Assembly: GCF_000757605.1 (NCBI RefSeq)
Contig: NZ_JQAK01000004.1
Coordinates: 165,328 to 229,327, forward strand
Direction of reading: 5' to 3'
DNA: 64,000 nt
From: Candidatus Paracaedibacter symbiosus
GTDB taxonomy: Bacteria > Pseudomonadota > Alphaproteobacteria > Paracaedibacterales > Paracaedibacteraceae
Each line of letters opens with the position of its first letter. The stretch's first letter is position 1. This document shows, piece by piece, positions 47,220 through 57,112 of this stretch. The notes beneath the pieces are model-generated. The model was not told the DNA's origin. It worked only from the letters and a program-made list of their open reading frames with translations, and did not search any database. The position numbers were made by a program, and so were the translations under genes.

Positions 47220-49960
47220 ATGATAACAAATTTTATAAAAAAATTTTTGGGTCAGCAAATGATCGTTTAGTAAAACGCTATTTTAAGATCGTTGAGAAGA
47301 TTAATAAGTTCGAGGACAAGTATGCCTCGATGTCAGATGAGGAACTTCAAGCACAAACTGGGTTGTTTAAAGAGCGTCTTGCTAACGGGGAAACATTAGA
47401 TGATATCACCCCTGAAGCTTTTGCGGTGGTGCGTGAAGCATCTAAGCGCGTCCTCGGTATGCGTCCTTTTGATGTGCAGCTTGTGGGGGGACTTGTGCTC
47501 CACAGTGGGCAGATCACTGAAATGCGCACTGGTGAAGGTAAAACCTTGGTGGCGACACTCCCCATTTACCTCAATGCCTTAACTGGCAAAGGGGTCCACC
47601 TTGTCACGGTCAATGACTACTTGGTTCAGCGTGACGCAGCTTGGATGGGGCAGATCTATAATTTCTTAGGCTTAAGCTATGGCTGTATCGTCCATGGCTT
47701 AACCGATGAACAACGCCGTACTGCTTATAACGCGGACATCACCTACGCCACAAACCACGAGCTTGGGTTTGACTATTTGCGCGACAATATGAAATTCCGC
47801 TTAGGCGATATGGTTCAACGCCCCTTCCACTATGCCATTGTGGACGAAGTCGACAGCATCTTAATTGACGAAGCGCGGACACCCTTGATTATTTCTGGCG
47901 CAGCCGAAGATTCTTCTGATCTTTATGCCCAGGTTAATCTCATTATTCCAAAGCTAACACCTGAGCATTATGAGAAAGATGAAAAGCAACGCTCTGTTGT
48001 TCTCAACGAAATCGGAATTGAGCGGGTAGAAGAATTATTGCGCCAGGCAGATCTTCTTAGAGGTGAGACTCTTTATGATGTGCAAAACATTGGCCTTGTT
48101 CACCACGTCAATCAAGCTTTGCGCGCCCACATCCTTTTCACTCGTGACGTGGACTACATGGTGAAAAATGATAAGGTCATGATTATTGACGAATTCACTG
48201 GTCGTATGATGGAAGGTCGCCGTTACTCCGAAGGATTACACCAGGCGCTTGAAGCCAAAGAAGGTGTCACCATCGAGATGGAAAACCAAACTTTAGCATC
48301 GATCACCTATCAAAATTTCTTCCGAATGTATCCAAAATTGGCAGGTATGACTGGAACAGGGATGACCGAAGCAGGTGAATTTGAAGAAATATACAAGCTC
48401 TCCGTTGTCGATATTCCCACCAATGTGCCAATTGCTCGTATTGATCATGACGATGAAGTTTATCTGACAGCGGCTGAAAAATATCAGGCAATGATTGAGA
48501 CCATCAAAGAATGCCGCAGGCGCATGCAGCCGGTTCTGGTGGGGACAGCCAGCATTGAAAAGTCAGAGCATATTGCTAAATTGCTTGAAAAAGAAAAGAT
48601 TCCCCATCAAGTTTTGAACGCCCGTTACCATGATAAAGAAGCCTTAATTATTGCTGACGCTGGCTATCCAGGTGCTGTGACAATTGCCACCAACATGGCG
48701 GGTCGTGGAACCGACATTAAGCTGGGTGGGAACTTTGACGTTCGCGTTGCTAACGAAACCGCAGGCGTGGAGGATGAACAAGAAAAACAAAAGATTATCC
48801 AGCGTGTTCGCAAAGAAATCACTCAAAACGAAGCTATCGTGAAGGAAGCTGGTGGATTGTACGTTATTGGTACAGAGCGTCATGAAAGCCGTCGTATTGA
48901 CAATCAGCTGCGTGGTCGTTCTGGTCGTCAAGGGGATCCCGGCGCTTCCAAGTTCTATATCTCATTGCAGGATGATCTGATGCGCATTTTCGGCTCTGAC
49001 CGCTTGGATGCGATGCTGCGTCGTTTTGGCGCCAAGGAAGGCGAAGCAATTTCTCACTCCTGGATCAGCAAGGCGTTGGAACGAGCGCAGCAAAAAGTTG
49101 AGGCGAGAAACTTTGATATTCGTAAGCATCTATTGCGTTACGATGACGTGATGAATGATCAACGTAAGGTAATTTATGAACAACGCCGTGACTTAATGGA
49201 TGTGGCTGACATTAGCGAAACGATTCAGGAGATGCGTCACGAAGGTCTTGAAACAGCGGTGCGTAAATTCATCCCAGAAAATAGCCTTTCTGAACAGTGG
49301 GATGGTGAAGGGCTGCAACATGACATTCATCGCATATTTGCATTGCAGTTGCCGATTATCTCTTGGACCAACGAAGAAGGGATTACTGAACGTGAAATCC
49401 TTGGCCGTCTGACACAAGCTGTGATGGATGCTGCTCTTGCAAAAGAACGCCAATACGGCGTTGAGATGATGCGTTCTGCTGAAAAATCGATTTTGCTACG
49501 CATGTTGGATCAGTGCTGGAAAGATCACTTATTGATGCTGGATCATTTGCGTCAAGGGATTCAGTTGCGTGCCTATGCGCAAAGCAATCCGTTGAATGAG
49601 TATAAACGGGAAGCATTTGTTTTATTCCAGGAAATGCTTCATCGTTTACGGGAAGAAACAATCTTGATTATCAGCCACTTGGAAATGCATGTTCCAGATC
49701 CGTCGGTTTTTGATTCTATCTTAGGTGAGGGGATTAACTTCGATAAGTTCGAAGAACAAACTCCTGATTGGACTGAGTCAGATATCGAAGCTGGAGCAAG
49801 TTCTGCTGATGTTAAGACATTCCCAAAACGTAAAAAGGCAAACGAGAATGTTGTAATAGATCCCAATGATCCATCTACCTGGGGCAATACCCAGCGCAAC
49901 GCGCTTTGCCCTTGCGGATCTGGTAAAAAATACAAACATTGCCACGGTGCTTTAACTTAG
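47220..49960 (+). CDS. secA: Preprotein translocase ATPase SecA, one-base frameshift near the start
   Basis: The motor of the Sec export pathway. Walker A is [14 protein letters not shown], the DEAD region [16 protein letters not shown], motif [15 protein letters not shown], and the end carries the zinc motif [14 protein letters not shown]. From the TTG at 47207 the N-terminus would be MRQEYDNKF, unlike any SecA. From the ATG at 47220 (GAGGCAGGA upstream), adding one A to the run at 47237-47243 gives [20 protein letters not shown], a proper SecA start, and about 913 residues. The rest of the frame is intact. Confidence 0.95.
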
Positions 49961-50574
49961 ATTGACTCTTTTCGTTATTGCGAGGGCCATAAGTGGTTCT
50001 CGTAAATGACGCTCAAAGAGACAACCGTTGACAGCCATTGTTGATGTTGATGCTATTATCTCAACAAAATTGTAATGCAGATGAGCAAATCACGAGCCGC
50101 CTTAATCGCTACGAGACTGTTGCCACACACCTAGCTAGCATTGCTAAGCGATAAGCATCTCCTTCAACTCCTCGAAAATGCCCTACCTTTACATTCTGGC
50201 AGGGGGGAATATAGGTATCGCTAGAAAATAGCTGGGATCCCAACCTTTATTAAGAAAATTCCGCTAACGGATCTGGAACGACAGCCAGAAAACAGAATGT
50301 CAACGGCAAATTTATTTGGGTTACTCCTCTATTATCAGTATGGCGTGGGGTCGGCTGGGTTTACCGCTTGGCGCGAGCTTGCTACTCATATTATGACCAC
50401 GAACTGGGGCCTCGCCAAAATTTTCCTTTACTTTATCACTAGCGTGCACTTCCAAGAGCAATCCATTCCCCTATGACCATGGTTCAATTAATGGTGTTAG
50501 AGAAAATGGTTTATGAGGAGTTAATGGTAACATTTTTTATTTATCATCATCTCTCACATTGGCAATAGGGGCTA
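49961..50574. other. Decayed region after secA
   Basis: More than 600 bases without an intact gene. A fragment with ATTGCGAG-type repeat sequence follows secA, and a protein-like frame of uncertain origin lies at about 50297-50476, listed separately. The rest shows no recognisable coding sequence, RNA gene or terminator. Confidence 0.5.
50297..50476 (+). pseudogene. Possible gene fragment of unknown family
   Basis: A 59-codon frame starting MSTANLFGLLLYYQYGVGSA and ending QEQSIPL; the same frame is open upstream to about 50233. Its composition is protein-like rather than random (aromatic-rich, few rare repeats), which suggests the remains of a longer gene. No ribosome site is seen and I recognise no family. 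Confidence 0.3.
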
Positions 50575-50636
50575 GGTTCTGTGCACCTAATTCACACAAA
50601 GATGATTTTATTGAGGGAAATGAGGTGCACAGAGCC
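50575..50636. mobile_element. 62-base MITE-like element with terminal inverted repeats
   Basis: The left end GGTTCTGTGCACCTAATTC and the complement of the right end, GGCTCTGTGCACCTCATTTC, match in about 17 of the first 19 positions. TA flanks both sides (50573-50574, 50637-50638), as a target duplication would. No coding capacity. TA or YTAR targets are typical of IS630 or IS5 relatives, but no parent transposase is in the window. The right edge provides the stop codon of the neighbouring HAD gene. As RNA it would form a strong hairpin. Confidence 0.75.
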
Positions 50637-51418
50637 TAAGCAAAATCAAAGTTTTTCGAGGCGAGAAGTTTTTCTGCTTCTGCTTCACTCAACCATCGAA
50701 GCTTACTAATTAAATGTTTGTATTGGAGCTCAACTATTTTCTCGTCTAATGATCCGAATAAAGAATAAGCCTTTCGAAAGTGAAATCCATGATAATTAAT
50801 GCCACGTGCTTTGGCTTCACTGGCTACTGACTCTAAATTCTCAAGCCTATCATCAATAAAAACAATACGGTCAGGATGGTAATTCACAAAATCTAAGAAA
50901 GCGCCCAGCGCCTCCCCCTTAGAATAATCCGTACTAAAAATAATTCCCTTTTGAAAGACCGGATAAGAATACTCACGCTGAGGAAGTTTATTAAGGACAA
51001 TTCGAGAATGTTGGGGAAAGGAATGGTCAAATGTAAAACCCAGTTTATCCAGCTGGTTGCAACGCCAATCTTCTAACTTTTCAATTTCACCTCTACGCCC
51101 TACATCACAAGCTGTCAGGGCAATGCATTTCGCATTTTTAGTCAATATTTCAGAGAAAATAGAAGTCAAACTCTTATCCATAATTTGAATTTTGGCATTC
51201 TTAAGAATAATACTTGACAACTTTTCAGAATGATCTTTAGGCAATGGGTCCATAAATAATTTCCGAAATTTTAAGGCAACCTCAGCCCCAAAAGGCCAAA
51301 ACACTTTGTCTTGGCAAATGATAAGGACGTAATCAACATCAAAGATAAAAAGAGTCTCAATTTTTGGGTCATCAAGAAAAGAATGAAGTGAAGAAAATTT
51401 ATTAATGATTGGGTACAT
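50636..51418 (-). CDS. DUF2608 HAD-like phosphatase
   Basis: A 260-residue HAD-superfamily protein. Motif I is FIFDVDYVL (nucleophile and general acid Asp), motif II likely CIALTACD, and motif III/IV FIDDRLENLESV with the acidic pair. This family is enriched in intracellular bacteria such as Legionella and Holosporales, and its substrate is unknown. The start is the ATG at 51418; an in-frame ATG at 51502 would add 28 residues of non-family sequence. The stop TAG is contributed by the flank of the 50575-50636 element, so the native C-terminus may have been altered. Confidence 0.82.
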   Translation of the reverse strand: MYPIINKFSSLHSFLDDPKIETLFIFDVDYVLIICQDKVFWPFGAEVALKFRKLFMDPLPKDHSEKLSSIILKNAKIQIMDKSLTSIFSEILTKNAKCIALTACDVGRRGEIEKLEDWRCNQLDKLGFTFDHSFPQHSRIVLNKLPQREYSYPVFQKGIIFSTDYSKGEALGAFLDFVNYHPDRIVFIDDRLENLESVASEAKARGINYHGFHFRKAYSLFGSLDEKIVELQYKHLISKLRWLSEAEAEKLLASKNFDFA

Positions 51419-51817
51419 GGTCTTTCTCTTTACGTCAATAAATGCAACTGGAAATGCTGGGAGAGGGAGAGCTGGATTTAAACCATTATTATCCGAGCCC
51501 ATGCCGGGTGTTTTCCCCCTTAACTATCCCCCTCCAAATTAGGAAAGAGACTTTAACTAATACAATAATTAGATAACTTGGTTAAAAAAATGGAATTAGA
51601 TGGTTCTATTTAACTTAGATATTTTTGAGATTTATAGGTTATATTATTTGCTAACTATAAAATCCCACCATTTATTCAGAAGCTATAAAATTAAGAGTCA
51701 TACCTTGAAAGAAATAAGCGTAAAAGAATAGATATATCTCTCATGGAAAGAGCAGAGCCACCCCCTTGACTGAGTTTGCAGGTTTATGTGAGGCGATCAA
51801 CTCTCTTTAATCCTACC
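51419..51817. other. AT-rich spacer, nothing recognised
   Basis: Almost 400 bases between two leftward genes. Part of it can be read as a false N-terminal extension of the HAD gene. No RNA gene, repeat or clear promoter is seen. Confidence 0.45.
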
Positions 51818-53182
51818 TTAAGAACCCTGTGAAACTTTTGGAGAGGGTTTGATTTTCGAGCGCCGTTTACTCTCCAAGATTATATCTTTTTCAAGTTCTT
51901 CAAAATGCCTAACTCCCCATAGGAATCCTATATTCACTGGAATTAGAATGAGCCATAAACCATAATAACCTAAGAATTTAGTTAAATATACAAGACTAAA
52001 TGATGTTATCAGATACATTATGGCTCTGCTTAAAGCATACACAAAACTCGCTGCTGTAAATCGTTTTAAGGTAGGAAGATATTTTATAAAAACCGACACA
52101 CCAGGAATGGGCGACAATGCAGTGAGCAGAATAAGGGTCTGAATCAAAAAAATGTGGAAGTGATTGCTCGATTTCATGATGGCTATGGGAAGGAGTAAAG
52201 ACAGGAATAAACTCATTTTCCCCCTTATTTCTAATATTTTTAGGGGATGAGTTTTACAGCTAATAGCACATAATAAACTAATTATGACAAGGGAAATAAT
52301 CGATAGTAAGAAATTATGAAAGATAACTTCCTCAGAAGTATAACCGTACACCTCTTTGAGCGGTTGATTGAAATACATATAAGCCAAATAAAAGGAAAGA
52401 GGCCAACCACAGTAAACGATAAAGTAAGCCCAAAATGTTTTTCTGCCGATCTTCTCTTCATTAATCAACTTTTGGGTTAAGATGACCTTAGAAGGCGATC
52501 CTTTTGTATTTCCCCCTTCATCTTCCAATCTTTTCGTCAGTTTTCTTCTTTTAGTTAAGAATTCTGAGGTTTCACGGAGACGTGTTCTTGCCATAGAACC
52601 GATAACAGCAATACCAGCGCCTATCCAGAAAGCTATGCGCCAATTGAATCCAAAGTGAGTCACAAGAGAAACAATGCCAAGAGCAGCAACAGCTCCAATA
52701 TAAGAGGCAATTCCTATAAGAGCTACAGCAGGATATTGAGCAGGAGGTTTAGTGATTTCTGTTACATAGATCTCAGCTCCCATAATCTCTCCCATGGAAG
52801 AGAGACCTTGCATAATACGGCATCCTGTAACTAACCAAGCAGCAGCAATCCCTATCTGCGCATAAGTAGGCAAATTTGCCATAATAACACAGGAGATGGA
52901 CATCATCATGGTGGTAATGATAACAGTCGGTTTTCGCCCTATATGGTCACCAATATAACCAAACAACAAAGCTCCAAATGGCCTTAAAACATACGTTGAA
53001 CAAAAAGCAAACGCTGCTAGTAAGGAAGCTGTATGCGGATCAGTTTTAGGAAAAAATAGCTCATTAAGAAGGATAGCCATATGCACGTACAGCATAAGGT
53101 CAAAGTACTCAAGGAAAGTTCCAATTTGTAAAAGCCCAACGGCTTCTTTTTGGCTACGTTTTAACGAAGAAAACACACGCAT
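51818..53182 (-). CDS. MHS-family MFS transporter (ProP-like)
   Basis: A 454-residue metabolite:proton symporter relative. The first helix GTFLEYFDLMLYVHMA, the motif A FGYIGDHIGRKPTVIITT and GCRIMQGLSSMGEIMGAEIY are typical of the family of ProP, KgtP and citrate transporters. The large copy numbers of this group in Rickettsia and Legionella relatives suggest uptake of host metabolites. Specificity is unknown. The C-terminus is charged and lacks the ProP coiled coil. Confidence 0.88.
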   Translation of the reverse strand: MRVFSSLKRSQKEAVGLLQIGTFLEYFDLMLYVHMAILLNELFFPKTDPHTASLLAAFAFCSTYVLRPFGALLFGYIGDHIGRKPTVIITTMMMSISCVIMANLPTYAQIGIAAAWLVTGCRIMQGLSSMGEIMGAEIYVTEITKPPAQYPAVALIGIASYIGAVAALGIVSLVTHFGFNWRIAFWIGAGIAVIGSMARTRLRETSEFLTKRRKLTKRLEDEGGNTKGSPSKVILTQKLINEEKIGRKTFWAYFIVYCGWPLSFYLAYMYFNQPLKEVYGYTSEEVIFHNFLLSIISLVIISLLCAISCKTHPLKILEIRGKMSLFLSLLLPIAIMKSSNHFHIFLIQTLILLTALSPIPGVSVFIKYLPTLKRFTAASFVYALSRAIMYLITSFSLVYLTKFLGYYGLWLILIPVNIGFLWGVRHFEELEKDIILESKRRSKIKPSPKVSQGS

Positions 53183-53809
53183 TTTTTTATAGGTACTTTA
53201 TAAAAAAGTTTCCTTCTTTAATGTATATTGTTAATATTTTTTTTATTACAGGAAAATTTTATTCAATAATTCTCTCTTACTCTATTTTTATCTCAGTACC
53301 CGATATACTGGGGAAGGAGAAAAGGAGAAGTGTTAAGAGGTGAAGAAATATTCCTATAAAAAGAAACATAATTTGTTTGCCGGAAAGACGCTGCTTTTTT
53401 ACTCCTATTAAGTTTAAAATCCCAGAATCTGATTATTTCAGGTCAAGCACAAGAAAATAAAACTCTTGCCATTTTGGGAAGAAAGAATTTCCTGCTCATC
53501 AAAACTCATTTAGGTGATGCCCGATTTACAGCAAATGTTCTTAAAAAAATAAGCCAGATAGTAGGAACCACCTGATCAGTTTACTATAAGGCTCTGACAA
53601 ACAATAAGGAGAGATGGAAAGCGCCTAAATCTCTGTAAGCGCCTTCTACCCTTTTTGCAATCTCCTGTTGTACCAATCTTGGCGTCCCCTCCTCTCTTCA
53701 GCTCTCTTTATGCAATTGTTGATACCTAAAATCTGCCAAGAAGCCTATTGATAAGGGACTTAATTTATCAGGAAAGCTAGCCGCCTCCTTGTCCTTGCTA
53801 TTTAACATT
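53183..53809. other. Long gene-poor spacer
   Basis: About 630 bases with short frames only. A stretch near 53500-53580 can be read as ARFTANVLKKISQIVGTT, reminiscent of decayed coding sequence, but too short to name. No terminator or RNA gene is clear. Confidence 0.4.
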
Positions 53810-55111
53810 TTAGCTGGTAAGTACCTGTTCCACTACTACCTGGCTGTCGCTGCTGGGTGTTGGGAGGTCTTGTACTACTGGTGTCTGTTCCCCTGTAAAG
53901 CCTGCTGGTGTCTGTTCCTCTCCACTAGGGCTTGCCGGTGGTGTCTGTTCCTCTCTACTAGGGCTTGCCGGTGGTGTCTGTTCCTCTCTAGGGCTTGCCG
54001 GTGGTGTCTGTTCCTCTCTACTAGGGCTTGCCGGTGGTGTCTGTTCCTCTCTAGGGCTTGCCGGTGGTGTCTGTTCCTCTCTTCTAGGGCTTGCTGGGAT
54101 GCCGCCTGTTGGAGTATCTCCTACTCGTGGGCTCCTCGGTTGATCTCCAGTAATCATTGAGGGATACAGCTCATTTCTTACCTCGTTAAGTGGTAAACAT
54201 CCGACGTCTCCTGCTGATTGTTGTGTTTGAACAGGAGAGTTTTCCGTTCTTATTGAAGACGTGAATAAAGTTCCACCTATTTTTTTCTTAGATTGGTCCG
54301 CTTGTGGCTTAAAAGAAGCATATAACTTACGTTGTTTAGCAAGATGCTGAATGGTGAAATCTGGACTAACGCGTTCGCCCCACTTTTTTGACTTCTCTTC
54401 CAAAAAATTCAGAAGTGAGCGATCCGGTGCTTGGAGACTCTCAATTTCTTTCCTCAACTTTTCCACAGGCTTTGAAGCTTTTTGAATCTTCTCATTCTCT
54501 ACACCAATGAGGCTCTTGGCAATATCTTTATTAATATCATTAAGTCGGGTAAGTAGGTACTCGAGATTAATTTTCAGAGATTCTGGTTTAGTAGTTGGAT
54601 ATTTCTTAAAAAAGTTAGCAAGAATTCTATAACGTTCGGCTTTTGACAATGCATACTCGTCTCGTTCTTCTGCAGAACTCCAGGACTCGCCAGAGAATCT
54701 ACCGAACAAAGATTGGGGAGGGGATACAGAGGTATCTGTAGATTGATTTTCTGCATACGCTTGAAAACTACTATACCTTTTTTCTAAATTATTACGCTTT
54801 TCTTTGAAGAGGTCTAAAGAGTCGGATGCCAATACTTTAATCCCTTCATTGCCGTTATATATATCAGCATACCGGCTCTCTTCAATCATTGTAGTCAAAT
54901 GAGAGTACTGAGAGTTAAATGGCTCGTAGTGCTCTTTAGCTTTTGCGAGCTTTTCAGAGGCGCTCCCTGAATCATTCCATATTTCAACCCAAACATTAGC
55001 TCTGGCTGGCAATGATGAATTATTTTGAATTTTTTCATTCGGTTCGTCCGGTGTTGCGAAGACAGTACTACTTAAAGCTAATGATAAACTTAACAAGAAT
55101 TTGCCTAACAT
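53810..55111 (-). CDS. Secreted protein with C-terminal Pro-rich repeats
   Basis: A 433-residue exported protein. The signal peptide LGKFLLSLSLALSSTVFA is cleaved near residue 19. Residues 25-310 are helical, charged and probably coiled-coil. Residues about 340-415 contain five copies of TPPASP(S)REEQ, with units of 10 or 11 residues. I recognise no family. Pro-rich repeats of this sort occur in surface or host-directed proteins of intracellular bacteria, so a secreted effector or adhesin is possible, but this is inference. The repeat array would make its length variable between strains. Confidence 0.75.
   Translation of the reverse strand: MLGKFLLSLSLALSSTVFATPDEPNEKIQNNSSLPARANVWVEIWNDSGSASEKLAKAKEHYEPFNSQYSHLTTMIEESRYADIYNGNEGIKVLASDSLDLFKEKRNNLEKRYSSFQAYAENQSTDTSVSPPQSLFGRFSGESWSSAEERDEYALSKAERYRILANFFKKYPTTKPESLKINLEYLLTRLNDINKDIAKSLIGVENEKIQKASKPVEKLRKEIESLQAPDRSLLNFLEEKSKKWGERVSPDFTIQHLAKQRKLYASFKPQADQSKKKIGGTLFTSSIRTENSPVQTQQSAGDVGCLPLNEVRNELYPSMITGDQPRSPRVGDTPTGGIPASPRREEQTPPASPREEQTPPASPSREEQTPPASPREEQTPPASPSREEQTPPASPSGEEQTPAGFTGEQTPVVQDLPTPSSDSQVVVEQVLTS
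53879..54094 (-). repeat. Coding minisatellite, 30- and 33-base units
   Basis: About five tandem units with the core GGGCTTGCCGGTGGTGTCTG followed by TTCCTCTCTA and an optional CTA. Units of 33 and 30 bases alternate, and all differences keep the frame. The first and last units are diverged. It encodes the TPPASP(S)REEQ repeats of the secreted protein. Confidence 0.92.
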
Positions 55112-55254
55112 TTTAAAAACTCCAATAAATGTTAACTAAATTAACAATTTAAAGTAATCTTAAAAGATAAATAAGCCTGCAGGAAAAAAACATGAGCTTT
55201 AACATATACTTTTTATGCAGGCCTCGCGACGCTATATATTTCGCTGCAAGAGAA

Positions 55255-55325
55255 AAATTTTGAGGTATTTTTAGCTGGAAATGATGTCAAATTTCGATGG
55301 AATATTTTATCCACTGCGAATGTTG
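55255..55325 (+). repeat. Internal piece of the long TIR element
   Basis: From ATTTTGAGGTATTTTTAGCT through AAATTTCGATG and on, this aligns with 63933-64000 (ATTTTGAGACATTTTTAGCT onward) at most positions. It lacks the terminal repeat, so it is a deleted copy of the longer element at the right end of the window. Confidence 0.65.
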
Positions 55326-55511
55326 AGTTTTCATCAATAAACTCGGTACCTCAACTTAACAGGCAATCTTTATTGGATTCTTGGATGCCGCCCATCAATC
55401 CCCCAAAAGAATAGTAGATTGTGCTAGACTCTTTTCCTTAAGTTCGAGATAATAACGGAAAATAAAAACCTAACATTTTCTCGAATTCAGTATACTTTAT
55501 AAAGTAGACTC

Positions 55512-55553
55512 AAAACACCTGAAGAAGCGAGATTATGAGCAGCAGATTTGGGT
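55512..55553 (+). repeat. Dispersed repeat, copy B
   Basis: AAAACACCTGAAGA to CAGCAGATTTGGGT corresponds to copy A at 40319-40361, in the same orientation. It lies just upstream of the ErpA-like gene, so it may carry a promoter or leader signal. Confidence 0.6.
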
Positions 55554-55573
55554 ATATTTAGAGGAAGCAACCT

Positions 55574-55909
55574 ATGACACATCAATTTGCCGTAACGGAT
55601 AATGCCGCCAAGCGAATTTTAGCTCTGCTCAGCACAGAGCCAAACAAAGACCATTTACGTTTACGCATCAGTATTTCTGGGGGGGGGTGTTCAGGCTTTC
55701 AATATCACTTTATTTTGGACGACCAGAAACAATCAGACGATTTGATTTTCGCAAATAATGGTGCAGAAGTTATCGTTGATGAAACATCGCTTGGGCTTTT
55801 AGAAGGATCAATTTTGGATTATGTAGAAGACATGGTTGCCTCCACCTTTGTCATTAAAAATCCGAATGCCGCCGCCTCTTGTGGTTGCGGTAATTCATTC
55901 GCTATTTAG
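55574..55909 (+). CDS. erpA: A-type iron-sulfur carrier, ErpA-like
   Basis: A HesB/IscA-family protein of 111 residues that delivers Fe-S clusters to target enzymes. The three cluster cysteines are in ISGGGCSGFQY and in ASCGCGNSF near the C-terminus. The family splits into IscA, SufA and ErpA; the alphaproteobacterial neighbour xthA makes ErpA the most probable, but the subfamily is not proven. The xthA ATG comes 25 bases after its stop. Confidence 0.9.
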   Translation: MTHQFAVTDNAAKRILALLSTEPNKDHLRLRISISGGGCSGFQYHFILDDQKQSDDLIFANNGAEVIVDETSLGLLEGSILDYVEDMVASTFVIKNPNAAASCGCGNSFAI

Positions 55910-55934
55910 ATATTCTCAAAAACTGGTAATTTTA

Positions 55935-56702
55935 ATGAAAATCGTCACCTGGAACCTGAACTCCATTCGCGCTCGCCTTGAAAGATTTACTGAGTGGTTG
56001 GCTGAAAACAGCCCCGATGTCTTGTTATTGCAAGAAACCAAATGTGAGGAGCACGCCTTTCCCAAAGAGGCTATTGAAGACCTCGGCTATAACGTGGTCA
56101 TCCATGGCCAAAAAACCTTTAATGGTGTGGCTATTCTCTCCAAATATCCTATTGAAGATTTGCAATGCGGACTACCAACTTATACTGAAGACCCTCAGGC
56201 CCGCTATATTGAAGCCGTCACCAATGGAGTGAGAGTTGCTTCTGTTTATATCCCTAACGGTCAGGATGTTGGTACCGAAAAATACGCGTATAAACTCAGC
56301 TTTCTAGAGCGTCTCCGCCAACATCTTGCCCACACTTTGCAATACGAAGAAGCCTTTGTGATTGGGGGCGATTATAACATCGCACCAACGGATCTTGATG
56401 TGGCGGATCCCAAAGCTTGGCATGAGGAAATCCTTTGCTCAACAGCGGAGCGCAAGGCCTTTAATGCCCTGTTAAACCTAGGCTACCGGGATGCTTTTCG
56501 CATCGATCATCCAGCAGAAAAAATCTATAGCTGGTGGGATTATCGTAGCCAAGCTTGGCCAAAAAACGAGGGCTTACGCATCGACCATCTTCTTTTATCA
56601 CCTCAAGCCACGGATCGGTTGGAAATCACTGGAATTGATAGGACGCCTCGTGGTAAAGAAAAAGCATCGGATCATGCACCTGTGTGGTGTTTGATTGGAT
56701 AA
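55935..56702 (+). CDS. xthA: Exodeoxyribonuclease III
   Basis: An AP endonuclease/3' exonuclease of base excision repair, 255 residues. MKIVTWNLNSIRARL opens the fold; the metal Glu is in LLLQETKCEE, other catalytic motifs are GGDYNIAPTDLDV and the terminal ASDHAPVWCLI. I chose the ATG at 55935, since the in-frame ATG at 55836 reads through erpA in another frame and gives non-family sequence. Confidence 0.96.
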   Translation: MKIVTWNLNSIRARLERFTEWLAENSPDVLLLQETKCEEHAFPKEAIEDLGYNVVIHGQKTFNGVAILSKYPIEDLQCGLPTYTEDPQARYIEAVTNGVRVASVYIPNGQDVGTEKYAYKLSFLERLRQHLAHTLQYEEAFVIGGDYNIAPTDLDVADPKAWHEEILCSTAERKAFNALLNLGYRDAFRIDHPAEKIYSWWDYRSQAWPKNEGLRIDHLLLSPQATDRLEITGIDRTPRGKEKASDHAPVWCLIG

Positions 56703-56812
56703 AGGGTTTAGTATAATAGGCAGGATGTGAAGGATTCATTTTTAACCTATTTGGAGCCATCCGCAACCCTCATTTGTAGTTATTTGTTTTCAACTTAAGG
56801 AAAAATTTGACA

Positions 56813-57100
56813 ATGTCGTTAACTCTTGAAGACGTGAAAAAAGTTTCTCGCCTCTCTCGTTTGAAGTTTTCAGATGAAGGATTGGTTGCCATGCAACAAC
56901 AACTCAATGGAATTGTGCATTGGATTGATCAATTACAGCAGGTTGACACCAACGGTGTAGAAATTTTCTCTGATCAACAAGAGCAACAAATACCCGAGCG
57001 GCAAGATGTTATTTGCGATGGCAATATCGTTGAAGCCATCCTGGCGAATGCCCCGGAAAAAGCACATGACATGTTTGCTGTGCCAAAAGTTGTTGAATAA
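56813..57100 (+). CDS. gatC: Glutamyl-tRNA(Gln) amidotransferase subunit C
   Basis: The small subunit that stabilises GatAB. The 95-residue protein begins SLTLEDVKKVSRLSRLKFSD and has the late AHDMFAVPKVVE typical of GatC. I use the ATG at 56813, preceded by AAGGA, rather than a TTG two codons earlier. gatA starts 12 bases after the stop, and gatB follows gatA by 1 base. Confidence 0.95.
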   Translation: MSLTLEDVKKVSRLSRLKFSDEGLVAMQQQLNGIVHWIDQLQQVDTNGVEIFSDQQEQQIPERQDVICDGNIVEAILANAPEKAHDMFAVPKVVE

Positions 57101-57112
57101 AAGGAAACGCCA

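Larger units (their letters stand above)
55112..55573. other. Spacer with two dispersed repeats
   Basis: Between the divergent secreted-protein and ErpA-like genes lie two repeats listed separately (55255-55325 and 55512-55553). No gene or RNA is recognised in the rest. Confidence 0.5.

Noticed and set aside
53879-54094. CRISPR-like array
   Set aside because: Units are adjacent without unique spacers, keep the codon frame and encode a Pro-rich repeat.
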